A stretch of 64,000 nucleotides of DNA. Source: Echinostoma caproni. Its lineage: Eukaryota > Platyhelminthes > Trematoda > Plagiorchiida > Echinostomatidae. The position numbers and the translations under genes were made by a program. Where the stretch lies: the NCBI GenBank assembly GCA_900618425.1, contig UZAN01039452.1, positions 62,375 through 126,374 on the forward strand. The letters run 5' to 3'. Numbering within the stretch: the first letter of the stretch is position 1; each line of letters starts with the position of its first letter. The notes beneath the pieces are model-generated. The model saw nothing but the letters and a program-made list of their open reading frames with translations. It ran no database searches and was not told the origin of the DNA. This document shows, piece by piece, positions 47,660 to 60,200 of this stretch.

Positions 47660-49400
47660 AGGTAGATTTGAGCCTTTCAAATATATTCAGCTATATGAAT
47701 ACGAATGTCTGAAAACGAGCTTTTTAATCAATCTGTTGTTTGTTCCCTAATGCGCTGATGTGCCCTTCAACCATAAATACGGCTCCCGTTATCATATGAC
47801 CTGTAATGGTTTTCCTGAACTTGTCCCAAAGTCAACTTTATTAGATAACTCCGCGTCGTTCTATCCTTCAAACTCTCCTGGACTAGTCATGAAGAGTATA
47901 TTGATTAAAGGTATCCTAATGCGTTTTATGCTTTCAGACTTGAAGAAGTTATTGTTTACTGACTTGAAAGAAAAGGTATACATTTAAATTTGTAGATTAT
48001 TTAACCTTATTTCCCGAAACAGTGGTATAGCCAGAAATCTTTTGAATAATTATATTGTGTGCAGGTGTATTCACGCATGTGAAAGAATAACTGATAGAAT
48101 GTTGAACAACAAAGGTGACTGCTTGCACAACGAACTTCTTACATTCATGTCCGATCCTCGTACCCGCGGGCACTACCACATACAGAAACAGCATCATCAT
48201 CCGTTGTTTTTATCGTTTTTTGGTCTGCCGGATACCGATTACTGCAGGTTTGGTGGAGCACATCTTGAGTTAGACTTTTAAGGATAATTATAAATTTCAT
48301 TGCTCGCAGTCTGCAACCGTTTTTTACCACACCCCGTGCTTTTCTTTTCTTCTTTACTCTGCTCTCGTGATAATTGCTGAAAATTCACCATTCTGATGAA
48401 TAAAACTTATTTTGACTTGAATTGACTTGTTCGAACGGTTGGTTCTATCTATTGTATCTTCAAACATATATTAATAACACTTGATGCTGAAATTCCAGTT
48501 GTGCACTGTGTTGCGTCTGCTATAGAACAAGGCCTCCAAAATTGAAGATAGGTTTTCCTGAGTGAAACAAATAATTTTAGCGCCGTAAATCAGAGCATCC
48601 CACTGCATTTCTTCCATGACTGTGGGCTTCCCCGAAGTTGCACTAATGATGTTGCCTAGCCTGGCTACGAAACGCATGCAAACAACACTTTCAGCTTGAT
48701 GAGCACTCCAAAACCAACACTCGAATTTGGAGCAACAACCATCCCACATTATTGTGAGATCATGTCATTATTGAATGTCCCATGCTCCGGTTCTCTCAAA
48801 GACTATTGGGATAGGTTGTTTAACTGGTATACATTACATAAATTGGAGCTCACTGTGCAAACAATATATTGAAATCACATTGAATCTCAAAGCTGGTCCC
48901 TTGTACCAATCGCTTTTCCATAATATTTCGCCATACATCGCCTCTGTTCAACCTATCCACAAGGTCACACATGTTTGTACACACACACACGCACTGAATA
49001 TTGCATATCAATTCTATTCGGAAAACTGCATACCACACTGATTCCAGAAGTTTCTTCTTGACGGTAAGGACTGCTGACTATTTATTAGGCACCACTTTGA
49101 AACTCGGCTCAACTTGACCCCCCCGGCCCGTTAAACTTCACCCTCATCACATCAAAATCGCCGATGCAAAAATCAGAACTGTTAATGTCTTGATATATAC
49201 TGTCATCAGTTTCAGAAAGTGGAATCAGGGGAAAAACAAAACTGCGTGCCTGTGCTCGTAAGTCACAGTTTCCATAACTAGGAAAAACCGGAGCAAAGTG
49301 ATTGCATCTAGGCGAAGTAAATCTGGGCTCCAGTTCCTGTTTGAGTGTCTAGACCACGCGTGAGGCTAGGTGCGATTCAGCAGGGTGCGCACAGCGTCTC
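47660..49400. other. No gene recognised
   Basis: Short ORFs without motifs; a short (CA)n at about 48979-48992. Confidence 0.35.
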
Positions 49401-49442
49401 GAGCGTGAGGATACAGCGAACTCGCATTAATTTTATTGCGTG

Positions 49443-49506
49443 TTAAGAGGTTGTGGAACCATGAACGCGTTCACTGTGATCGAGACGCGAGTTTTAATCC
49501 GCCCAT
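49443..49506 (+). repeat. tRNA-like SINE head (weak)
   Basis: A-box-like TTAAGAGGTTGTGGAACC and B-box-like GAGTTTTAATCCGCC lie at tRNA-like spacing. No hammerhead follows. Possibly a further SINE family. Confidence 0.25.
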
Positions 49507-49859
49507 ATTGGCTTTAAGTGTTTGGACAGAGTGAGAAACAACATATCAAGCAGGTGCCTCAAGTGATGAAACGTGACGGGATGTGAACAGATTGAGCGCC
49601 TGTGTAACAAGAAAGGGCCACATTGGACGACAGTAGACGAATAACCGGATAACAGTGAATGGCCACCTAAGCGAGTTCTGAGGTACGCTACACTAAACAA
49701 CGACGGTGGTAAAGATGTCGAGAATATACTACCTGGAGATGGGTAGAGGACTACGAGATAGAATTTAAAAGATGAATTATTGATCAGTCGGGTGGCATCA
49801 CGTTGAGCCGGATTAAGACGATACAGAAGAGAACAAAAGGTTCAATCCTACAGGTGACT

Positions 49860-50303
49860 ACGCGATTAGGGCCTGGTGTCGGCGTTGAGCACTGTATGAA
49901 GAGAGAAAGTGTGTGTATGTGTTTGTGTGTAGGGTATAGAGAAGTTTAATGCGACGGAAATGTTTGTGATAACCAAAAAAGAGTACTGGACAGCTGTTTC
50001 GTCCTGTTTGGGACTCGTCAGCAATGCGTAATTTTTGTGTCCCTGTCAAGACTCGGACCGCGATTCTTCGGGTTGGGACTTCGAACCCTTACCGTTGAGC
50101 TACACGGTCGACAGTTATCAACTTGTGCGAATGGCTCAATTAATTTAGATGGTGAATGTTTGGATTAGCCCATTCGGATTTTTACAGGCACCAGACATTG
50201 TTGCTGATGTTTGATGTGGGTTTCACTCCTTACTTTAACATCATCAACAGTGCCTGGTTCCTGTGAAAACCGAATGAGCTAATCCAAACATTCACCATCT
50301 AAA
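49860..50303 (-). mobile_element. SINE family B, copy B3 (fold-back 5' end, tRNA-like head, intact-core hammerhead)
   Basis: Best family B copy. On the minus strand the 5' end is a fold-back of two arms of about 68 bp (plus 50143-50211 and 50237-50303) around a 25-base loop. The tRNA-like head is next, with A box TGTAGCTCAACGGTAAGG and B box GGTTCGAAGTCCC (plus about 50060-50112). The block GACAGGGACACAAAAATTAC leads into the hammerhead (plus 49983-50027), then the 3' part. The order is the same as in B2. The A and B boxes would allow RNA polymerase III transcription (known for tRNA-derived SINEs). Confidence 0.75.
49983..50027 (-). ncRNA. Hammerhead ribozyme, type I, family B copy B3 (core intact)
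   Basis: Minus strand: stem I 5' strand GCATTG, core CTGACGA (plus 50015-50021; the variable seventh core base is C). Stem II is a perfect GTCC-CAAACA-GGAC (plus 50001-50014). GAAA is at plus 49997-50000, stem III is the palindrome ACAGCTGT (plus 49990-49997), and the cleavage C is opposite plus 49989. The stem I 3' strand CAGTAC gives four pairs out of the first four, counting one G-U. Stem II and core closely follow the Sm-alpha hammerhead of schistosomes as I know it. Confidence 0.8.
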
Positions 50304-50319
50304 TAAAGGTATAGAAAAT

Positions 50320-52220
50320 TGTTCGACACGCAATTTATCATCCAGTTTATCTTAGATTAATCACAAATGCATTCATCGCCCGAACGCAAAATGATTAGGT
50401 GTATTTTTGCTTGCCGATTTACACATCAATGTATTTCCGGATAGCTAAAAGTGACATTTGGGTGCACACGGGGCTTCTCGGAGAATGCACCCACAATGTT
50501 CAGTTTATAGCCAGATTCAGTTTTGCAAACAAATCCGAATATGGAAGTCCCACTGTTGCTCTCTAACACGGCGATTGTATCGGCACAATCACTGTCGATT
50601 TTGGTGCATTCATCTACTTTTATTTCAAAATATTACGGTGATTCGATTATGCAATGATTGAGCAAATGTCCACGTTGATCGGTAATTGTGTTATCTTCCC
50701 TTTCGTTTCCGACAGGGCACATTAGCCACACCCCCAACCTACCCACCTTAGCATCCCTTTCGGCGACGTGCAGCTGGAATGCTAAAACGTATACCTGTTT
50801 ATTTTAGCCCGAGATAATAGGTTATACCCTATTTGTAGCTTTACCGTGCAGATTAACAATGTTTAGCTGTGTAATTTGATCAACCGTCTTTCCTAAAGTG
50901 CAGATGAGCAAACGAGAGGTGATCAACTGGGCGGTGGTGAATCTTGCACAATTCATTTCTGTGAAAACACCAGGAGAATCGTGTGAATTGAATTGCAGGA
51001 TCAGATCATCCGGATACCGGACAATCAGACAGGTTGCTAATCGTTCGACAATGAAGTACCATTTCCGCAGCCTACCGGTTCGTCGGAGATTCGTCCGATA
51101 TTCACTGCATTCATACAATATTGTTACACTTTCCGAAAACAGTGTTATCTTCACTGGTAATCTATGCTAATTTGAGATGAGTTAAATTCGGGCTGATATG
51201 TTCGTATCCGTTACTTTTAATCACCCGTAGTTATGGTTAAACTGGTAGAATATTGTCGCAGTTTAAGCGAGCGGGTGATGACGAAGGTGCACACACATTG
51301 ATGCGTTTTTGATAAAATCATATTGCACAGTTTACATTCAATTGCTTGTGAGCTTGTGAAGAGCTGCCGCGATTAACTAGAAATTATGTCGAATGCAAAT
51401 CAGGGATGCATGTAAACAGAGGAGAAAAACCCCGGGATTCCCAGACCGAGCATTTTATTTGTTTTAATAAAGTTTGTACTTAGGTGATTTCTATTCCAAA
51501 CCAGAATCTGTAGTGTGTTACCAACGCCGGATGAAAATTATTGAACAGGAACTAACTACTAGCCTGTTTTTGGTGTGGAAAAACGCTTTGTAGATCACGG
51601 TGTTGTTACTGTCTGTTGTGTTGTCCACCTTGAGAATACAAAAGAAGAACACGATGTAAGCTGTGAACTGGGCTAAAAATTGTCACATTCACCTACACAG
51701 CTGTCTGGTTGGAACATTTTTGTGTCAGTTATTTTCGAAAGCGGCAAGCACATGGAGGCTCATGGTAAATACTGTGGAATAGTTCGAGTGAATCTAAACT
51801 ATCTGTGTAGAGAAAAATCGACAAATAATTGTGTGCAATTTTTCATATTTTTGTGTGATGGAATGACGTTTCCTGTGTAGTTTACAGAGAGCTCTATCCG
51901 TTTGGAGTCACTTCAGTTAAAGAATAGCTCTGCTCACTGATTAGTTGGTGTTGTGCGCCAAGCTAATTTAAATATTTTTCGGCCTACATGCTATAAGATA
52001 AACAACAATTCTGATAGAAATAATATTAAAAAGCAGCAATTATGGCCAATCAAAATCCTGGAACGTTTGAGCCTAATAGCCATTGTGTTTGCCTGAATAA
52101 ATGAAGAATAGTAGGTGGTTTGATGTGTGCAATCAATAACCAAACAGTTTCGTACGGTGACTTTGGTTGCTGCCGCTCAGTTACTCATTTGGATAAAGTA
52201 ATTGGGCGAGGATATGGAGT
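50320..52220. other. No gene recognised
   Basis: Two overlapping ORFs on opposite strands near 50822-51170 lack family motifs. Otherwise unremarkable. Confidence 0.35.
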
Positions 52221-52224
52221 AATC

Positions 52225-52330
52225 GATAAAAACCACTGGACATAGGTTTCCTTTTGTTTTGGGAAGCATCAGCAGTGTATACCTTTTGTGTCCTGTAAGG
52301 ACTTGATCTGCGAACATTGCATTCCATTGC
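52225..52330 (-). mobile_element. SINE family B, copy B4 (hammerhead part only)
   Basis: Minus-strand fragment containing AAGTCCTTACAGGACACAAAAG followed by a hammerhead with perfect stem I (CACTG with CAGTG; plus 52273-52277 and 52234-52238). The core reads CTGATGC, losing an invariant A, so it is inactive. It abuts an RTE LINE fragment. Confidence 0.55.
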
Positions 52331-52735
52331 ATTCAAAATTTTCTACATACACCGACAACCGGCTGCCGTGGCGGTATCGAAGATGTCTCGAAAGGTCAGG
52401 CGCTCGTTGAGGCTTTTGTATGCGTACAAAACGTGCATCCTAGGTCTGTATTTTAGGTGATATATAGCTACTCAAATAGCACACTTTGTCTACTTGATCT
52501 ATTGCCTTCGAGTTGAGATGCGGTTTGGAGCTGGATTAACCGGAATTTGTGTCAGTATTGTGCATCTTCAAGGTGGAGAAATCATGCCAATGATATCTGC
52601 CTTATCACTCAGCCCACCAAGGAAAAGCTGGCAACTTACCTGGATCTTCACGCAACACTTCAATATCGTCTGCAATATTATGATCGACGAAAGGGACACC
52701 AGAAGCATTTGCCGGTGCTGTTGAGATTGTGATAG
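52330..52735 (-). pseudogene. RTE-type LINE fragment (RT palm to thumb)
   Basis: Minus strand, shifting frames: VDHNIADDIEVLREDPGKL (compare the EYADDIVLLSEDSGKL of the LINE at 29-31 kb), then DKADIIGMISPP, then IDQVDKVCYLSSYISP, then LSRHLRYRHGSRLSVYVENF. The order matches the catalytic box, the FGMRF-like strand, the VDRFxYLGSxISP strand and the thumb of RTE elements. Much older than the 29-31 kb copy. Confidence 0.65.
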
Positions 52736-52739
52736 AAGC

Positions 52740-54160
52740 ACATTTTACACAATGTAAACTATGACTTTTTATGTATACTTCTGTGAAGGGATACAAAACA
52801 GAACTGGGTATTTTGACCTTGGATAGCATGAAATTCCTTTGTTGAAATGAGGAAATCCAAGCGAGTTCCGTTAGAATGAACAGCTCGGTGGGCGTTTAGG
52901 CCTACTGGAGCAAAGTGCCAGATGTTTGTTTTCATCGGCCGCCTTGTTGATTTTAAAATTAAATACTTCTATCAGTGAAACTAACTCGTCATACGTATAG
53001 CGTGAATTTTGCTCATATAGAAATTCGTCCTTAGACGAAGTGTGTATCTGATGCAAATCTGTGACGATATAACTAGAACCTCCAAGCCTGGAATCGTATT
53101 TCCACAATATCTATGTAAATGAAATCTCGGTGACGAATAGCTATCTCGGAGGAACAGCTATTTCGGATTGTTTGGAACTCTTCAGTAGCGCGAGTTCACG
53201 AGAAATTACCAATATTCTTACGAAACCTACACTCAAGCTCGCCACTAATGCCTGGAGACTTTAAAAATCGGAATGCGCTAATTGAAAGGTTTTCTGTGTA
53301 CCGCTAAGTTGATTGTGAGTCTTGTTACCAACGTAATTGGTGGTGTGGAATGCATATTTTCTAATTTGATCACTCTTCTAACTCTTTGGACTAGTGTGCT
53401 ATTGTACGTTAATTTCATTGTCATCCTGAACGGTTTTGAACGGACGGAGGAGTGAAAAACGTTCAGGGATGATGCTTCGGACTTCAGTGGGACAACAGAT
53501 ATCAAACGGAATATTTGAATTGTTTAATACAAAAATGTGTCTTCCAATGTTGTTTGTCATTGATTGACCCGAATTTCGACCGGGTTGTTTTCTGTGGTCC
53601 TTTTTATATGACGTCTATCCGGTAGCACATCTGAGAACCGTTTTAAATTGATTCACGGTGCATACTTCCCCAAATCGTTACACAAGTTTTGTGCGCTGTA
53701 GAAAGCCTGTATGTGTAGCGTATCACCCAGTATCACTCCATGCGATTTCCTCGTCAATAAACTATATGTTGTTTAAGAACGACAACTTTCTCCAAAATGC
53801 ATAGTTCTTTCACAAGACCGATAAATTGTAGGCCATCTTAAGCTCTGGTTCTAGAGCAGCTCTTGCTATCAGCTTGGCTATGTCATAGCCCATTTCAACC
53901 TCGGTGGTAGTAATGCTTGATATGTTTGTGATTCCTCTTGTGCCCGTATAATTTTGGGAAAGTATAGGAAACTGAATAAATCAATGATTACTACTATTCA
54001 AATAAAAACTGTTCGATTACGAGATTCTTTACGTGTCATTGAGGATAAATTGAATCTGCGGAAATACAGAACATGTCATGAACGAGCTCATTTTGGCTTT
54101 GTTCGTTGTCAGTATGAAACTAATTGTCTTCCTCGAAGGTTCCTGTATACTTTCAGAGGG
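52740..54160. other. No gene recognised
   Basis: Short ORFs only on both strands; no motif or shared repeat seen. Confidence 0.3.
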
Positions 54161-54164
54161 TTAA

Positions 54165-54275
54165 TGTTTTGATTAACCCCTTTCAACTCATGGTCCGAGT
54201 CCCGACAGGGACACATAATGTACCCACCGATGATGAATCCCGACTGGGAGGAAACAGCTGTCCAATGCTTTTTGT
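54165..54275 (+). mobile_element. SINE family B, copy B5 (decayed)
   Basis: The only plus-strand family B copy. CCGAGTCCCGACAGGGACAC leads into a hammerhead relic: ATGATGA (first core base changed), stem II TCCC-GACT-GGGA, GAAA at 54251-54254, stem III ACAGCTGT at 54254-54261 and cleavage C at 54262. Stem I is poor. Inactive because the invariant C is replaced by A. Confidence 0.6.
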
Positions 54276-54279
54276 CAGT

Positions 54280-57200
54280 CCTCGGAGTGATTTCTCTCGA
54301 GTCTCTATCACATTAGTATTATTCCAATTTTACCGCATTAATTGAATCGAGATTATTAATTCGATGTAAACTGTAAAAGAATGGGTGTTTGATAAGACAC
54401 TTAAATGAGCACTGAGACAATCACCTGGGCGGACATTTACTTTTCATAGCACAAATCAGGCGTTCCAAAAATTTTTATCTAGGCCTCATTATCGCAAAGC
54501 TCGACAGACTGCACATCACACACATTGGAGAGCATTATGTCAGGTGATCACTGTTTTGAGGTACTACTCATATTTGTGAGTAGTAGCTAATATATTGATG
54601 ATTTTTTTGACGATCAAAAATTACCAAGATCACCGACGGCAAATTGATTGATGTCAAAGAACAACTATCGATTACTACATTCACTACCCGTTGTGCGGCC
54701 AGGAACAGCGATGGTATGTTTCTGATGAGATTGCTGTGTTATATATGCCAAATTAGTGATGTCCCATCTGTAATCCTCAGTGAACAACTGTCCTCGACCG
54801 CGCACCGCCTTGTTGCATTACTACAGTCATGACAAGGTTGCACTAACTGTCCTTACGGTTTATGACGCCGGGTCATCGGTCAATGAATCCGTTTAACGGA
54901 GGAAAGTATATAGCTAGACAGAATGTTCAGTACTCGGTCGAGTTGGCTAGAGCATGTCCAGTAAATACGGCTGCGAAAATCGCCCTTTGTTTGATACGAG
55001 CGAACGTGCTGTGCACAAAGGCGGACTCATTCAAATGGCATTTGTATCAAACAACATGAAACACTGTGATACCTGTAGTTTTTCTTCGATAATTATCGGA
55101 CCAGCAATTTCTCCATTTCTGATGCACCGTCCTCGTTTCCGCCCGGCAACTGCTACAAAAATACAGACAGGTGATCTCGAATTCGGTCACTGGATGACTT
55201 TTGGACCAAATTTTCTCTTTTAAGGTTTGTGATAGTACAATCACCAGTCATACGAAATTAATGGTCAAGCTCCACTTCATTATCACAACGTGATCGAAAA
55301 ATTATTCAACACTGTTATCCAAATATTGGGTTAAATCACCAAATTGATAATGGAGCCATGTTGATCTCAGCTCGCTACAGTTTAGGATGCTTTCAAGCTT
55401 TCGTGTCCGAATTCAAGACTTCTAACTTCCAGACATGAAGATAACCGAAAGAACTCCCACCTTAGTTTCGATCTAAGCTCGTGTTAATTGATGCTGGACA
55501 AATAGTTGACTGAAAATTCAATGAAGTATAACTGAGAAATAGCACTGTTACATATTAAAATGTGTGTTTGTCAGCCCAATTTTCGTGAAAAAAGAAACAA
55601 AGCTCTTGCTTGGTCGAAAACAAAATCAACGTAAACTTTCCGATGAGAATCAGTGAATGAAAAACAGTTATGTCAACAAAACGGACAGGATAAGATCCAA
55701 CGAGTGAGTTGTATGCTTTTTTCATATGTGAAGATATTTATACTTCAAGGAAGTGGACGAGGTGGAAATGATTTGAAATAAGAGTGGTCTTGGATGATAC
55801 AATAAGTCATTTCTCGCTAATCACGGACTTAGCTTTTTGAAAAACAAGGAGACAGATGATGCGAGCCCTGGACAGACCAATAGATAACGTGGATAAATGT
55901 CTAATTGATATAGATATCACAGAAGGAACTCGGGAGATGCCACTGTAGACGACGCACTCACACTGAAAGAGCAAATAATATAGGCAAAGAGCATATAAAG
56001 AAGGCTTCATGACTTTTGTAGGAGCAGCATGGGTCGTCTTAGACTAAGTGAGAGAACGGTACCAATAATACCCAAGTCTTTAACCAGTGCTCCGTGCGTA
56101 TGTTTCGGTATCCTTTGGCTACCATACCTGTCACGCCGATACAAAATCCAAATAGGGTTGATCAAGTTGCGAGCGACCAGAAAGTAACAGAAATTATCGT
56201 CATATGTATCATTAACTTATTAATTTTAATTATTCAGAGTAAAGTATAAACTACAAATATACCAAACTAGAACAGTGTTTATATGGAATTAGCATTGATG
56301 ATATGTTAGCAAAAGCAATGCCAAGTTCACCATTCTCCAATGAACGTTTAGTAAGCATTTTCCTTCAGTTCGAGTCACCTTGATATCCGATGGGTAGCTT
56401 TTCTGCAGACGTGTGACGTCTACTGAACTCCAGTGTTTAATGAAGACACATTCGGTACAACTACTACTGCCCATTGAATGCCCATTGAGCTGCTGGATAC
56501 GGTAACATTGCGAAAATCAACACACACACACAAACACAATATTTATAGTTGTGACTTTGGCTAATGTAAGGTGGGGATATCACTGGAACGCGTTATAACT
56601 TTTATAACCTTAAGAAAATGACAATCTGCCTTTCCAGTTGTAGCAAAGAGGAGGAATGAAAAATAATTGAATCGATACATCAGTAGACAAATCATGGAAG
56701 GGAATTATAAAACTTTTTGAACGTTCACGGCTTAAAAACACGAGACCATAGATGTCTCATCTCAGTGAACGTATTAACGAAAGTTTCGCATTAGGTGAGG
56801 TTTTGAGAATGAGTTACACTAAAAGGGTTAGCTGATCAAATCATAGACAATTTTTGTTGGCTATTCTCTGAAGAGGAACATATGATTCTGACAGAAAATT
56901 GATGCTCCCTTTGTACATATTAGGATACCAATGACTGAATAAAAACCAATGAACAATGGAAGAACGAAAAGTAATGACTTGATAGAACTGATAACTGATA
57001 TCATATTTTGTTCTCAATGAAACATCGTCGTCATATTTCAATCTGAGTTCATCAGAAAGCTTAGTCAAGTTATGCAAACAGATTAAAAAATAAGAAAAAA
57101 AGTGGTACGTTGAATCACTTGAAAACGAACTGTAAAATACCACATACCTATCTACCTATATATATAATATTGGGAGAAAGAAACTGTACCTTATCAGGTT

Positions 57201-60200
57201 AGTGATTCCGAGGCGATGTCAGAAAGCAAAGAGGTTAAGAAGTATCATGTGGGAGAGATAAAAGATGGTTTTAATAAAAATTATTTCTATTGCTTTAATT
57301 GAGAAATAAATTTCAAACATAGTTCCCAGTGAGGCTGATTTGAAATAAAAGATTATTTGAATACAATAATCAGCGTATTTTCTGTTGATCCGCCGCTTTT
57401 TGAAAGTAGGGGTGAATAAATCAGCGTGAATTTCGTCGATTTTCATTCTGAATACGGGGGTGACGCAAACTGCACTTTCGCAGTTGGTAATTGTAATAAC
57501 CTTTATCCACTTCTGTGGATCTGTTTACTGCGGGGTTAACCTGATAGAAACGTCGCACACTTTGAAAACGGTGAGTTGAGAGTCAGGAAACCTTGAACCC
57601 TTCCTCGGTTTGAGCCACTTCAGTCTAACTACCGGAGTGTACTACTAATCCATTCCGACAGGGAGACTTTCACAATTGGTTTGGAAAGACACAAGTCCCT
57701 GCCATGGAGAGCTCCAATAGACGTTTCTAACGAGTTTAAATTGTCTGGAGTTCGTTTTCTCAGCTGGCCCTGACAATAAATAAACAAATCGGAACAACAT
57801 GATGGAATGGGAATTTGGGGGAACCTTGATGGTGAAGAGAAAAGATTAAGAGAAACGGGTTTTCTTTTCTCCGAATGAGGGCATCAAGTTCTATCATGGA
57901 TAGAAAGTACGGTTGTGCATTTTTTCTGGTTCGGGAATATTTCATGTTTGTTGGACTCATTCAGTTGATAACACTGACACCTTCCAGTGTAAAGTCATCA
58001 GCGACTGTACTTAGAGACGTTTCTCGACGTTCCGTCAGTTCCGAGAAGCATATATTTGCACTCGAAGAAAATATCGTTTGGTGTCTTTGCAAGCAAACGT
58101 TGTGACAGAACATCCGGAAGCTTTGATGATCAAAATTCGCTCATTTACAACATGATACCTTGATCTTCGAGTTGTATTGCGGTGCTCTAAACAGGATTAG
58201 CGTCACACAAGAAGTGTGTTTGTTGTTGGCGAACTTCGAAGCGTCCGACAAAAGTATCAATGAAATCGAGCCAGTACGTTTGCAGGTAAGAGGATTTAGG
58301 GCTTTTGTACACTGTGGATATCAGATTTATGAAATGGGGTCAAAGAAAATATAAGTAGGTCGGATATGCACATTTTTAACCAAACGTGCAATTTCGTAAT
58401 GATCTGTTGAACTTTCTCTTTTTCAATCAGCACATCCGCAAGAAATGGCAAATCAAAATTCAGAAGTACAGAAGCACGGGTAGTGAAAGCATTAGAGGAC
58501 TGTGCTTGCATTCACAAATTTAACAATGATTTGAATTCTGATTTGAAGTAAGAATTATGTGAGATGAATTGCTCTTGAAGCCGTGATATTTTGCATGGCA
58601 GTAAGATAACAAGATACTTTAGATTTTATGTTTTTATGGGTCGGTTTGTTCCGAGAAAGGATTTATATATAGGTAATAGATCAACGGGGAATAGACAATG
58701 TACTCTGAATCCGAAGCATCCACGGGAAGGAAAAGGGAAGGGCCTACTAGAAAACGTTTAACTAGCTTCGAATTCCAAAAGCCTCTTCCAACTGGGGTAC
58801 TTGCCACTCCCACATAAACACAATCGGCCCATTTTCAACCAATAATGCAGAAATGTTGTGAAATTGTTCAACATTTACCGGGTGGGCGGGGGGTGGAGCA
58901 CAGCAGAAAAGATCGCATGTCACAGAACCTCGGAAGCAACAGAATGAACAGAGGATTTCTAGTTCTTGAAGTACTTGCAGCCATCACCGATCGAACACCG
59001 AACGTTCATCAAGTTGAATTGATTTCGGGACAATATATGCTAAATTATTGTTTGTTATGGCATTGTGTTCAGTAACCGCACACGAGAAAATCAAACTGTA
59101 CCGAAATAAATATGGTTATCCAGGTAAAATATTAAAAAACGAGATTATATATGCCTCGAATTATCGTCAAAATTAAACTCAACCGCGTTGTCATTACGAT
59201 ATTTATCTCAAATATTCGATAGAAGAGTGATGAATATAGGTTAGTAGCCAAGGTTGTGTTCTTAAGAAAGACATCAAAATATATTGTAAGCGAAGTATTA
59301 TTTCATCAGAAAAGAACTTCATGTGGAATTTGTCGGATAAGCATTCAAACTTTTGGTGAATTCTAAATCACATAATTTGAGCTGTGATACTTTTAACAAC
59401 GTGTCAGGTTCACAAAGTTAATCAACGGCATGATACAAACTAATTAGAATACAACGAGTTAAAATATTTCTACAATCGTTCACCAGCGATAAAGTGCTTC
59501 TAGGTACAACAAATAAGCGGGCGTGGACGGCCAGGGATATTGATCCAGGATATTTACTGTGACCTCTAAGTGGTTACCTGCCGTGAGAGTGAGAATCGTT
59601 TTCATGGTTGAGATATCCCTAAAGAGTCTTGTGAGTGAAACAAAAAGATGCCACAAGTGCTCTTCATGATGTGGTGGTCGTATCGCATACCAAGGGTTCT
59701 CCGCACGAAGACTACATAAATGTCTGTGAACAGCGCTGTGACGCGACAAATTGGTTCCCTTCGTTTAATATTGTTCCTCGTTTTGTTTTTCATTTACCCG
59801 TTAAGGTTCTCCAGAAAAAGTAAATGATCCGTGAAACTAGTCGTTAGATCGTGGGTTAAGACGCTGTTATCTTGCGGTTCCCGATCGGTCTAGCAATGAT
59901 TACAATGCACCGCGGTTCACGAACCATTGAAGATCAAGGGATTGAGTAAAGTAGAAACTCCCACCGCTTTCATTTAAGAACAATTTTGTTCACTTTTCGT
60001 TATGATTATGAACGGCTAAAATCTCTGAACAACCTCTGTGCTTCCCTCATTGTCACTCCTTTTACCCTAAGACGTTATTCCGACAGGAATCTATAGGTTT
60101 TTCGTTTGCTTAGTGCATGGATCAGAATCCAAGTTTTACGGAAATTCACTTCAGTGGATGCGTTTTTTGTTCTTAATATAATTTCAAAGTAAACACATTA

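Noticed and set aside
50822..51170. Plus-strand ORF with TPGESCELNC, recalling an immunoglobulin V-type strand
   Set aside because: No Trp at the core position, no DxGxYxC end, and an equally long ORF on the opposite strand; likely chance.
54644..55223. Chain of plus-strand ORFs, considered as an LTR-element polyprotein
   Set aside because: No RT, RNase H, integrase or protease motif could be found.
57046..57090. CTGATGAACTC...GAAA on the minus strand as another hammerhead
   Set aside because: The interval between the core segments cannot form stem II and the flanks do not pair.
59480..59600. Minus-strand segment after a TCTCACTCTCACGGCAG acceptor-like string
   Set aside because: No donor or family match; the short open stretch is compatible with chance.
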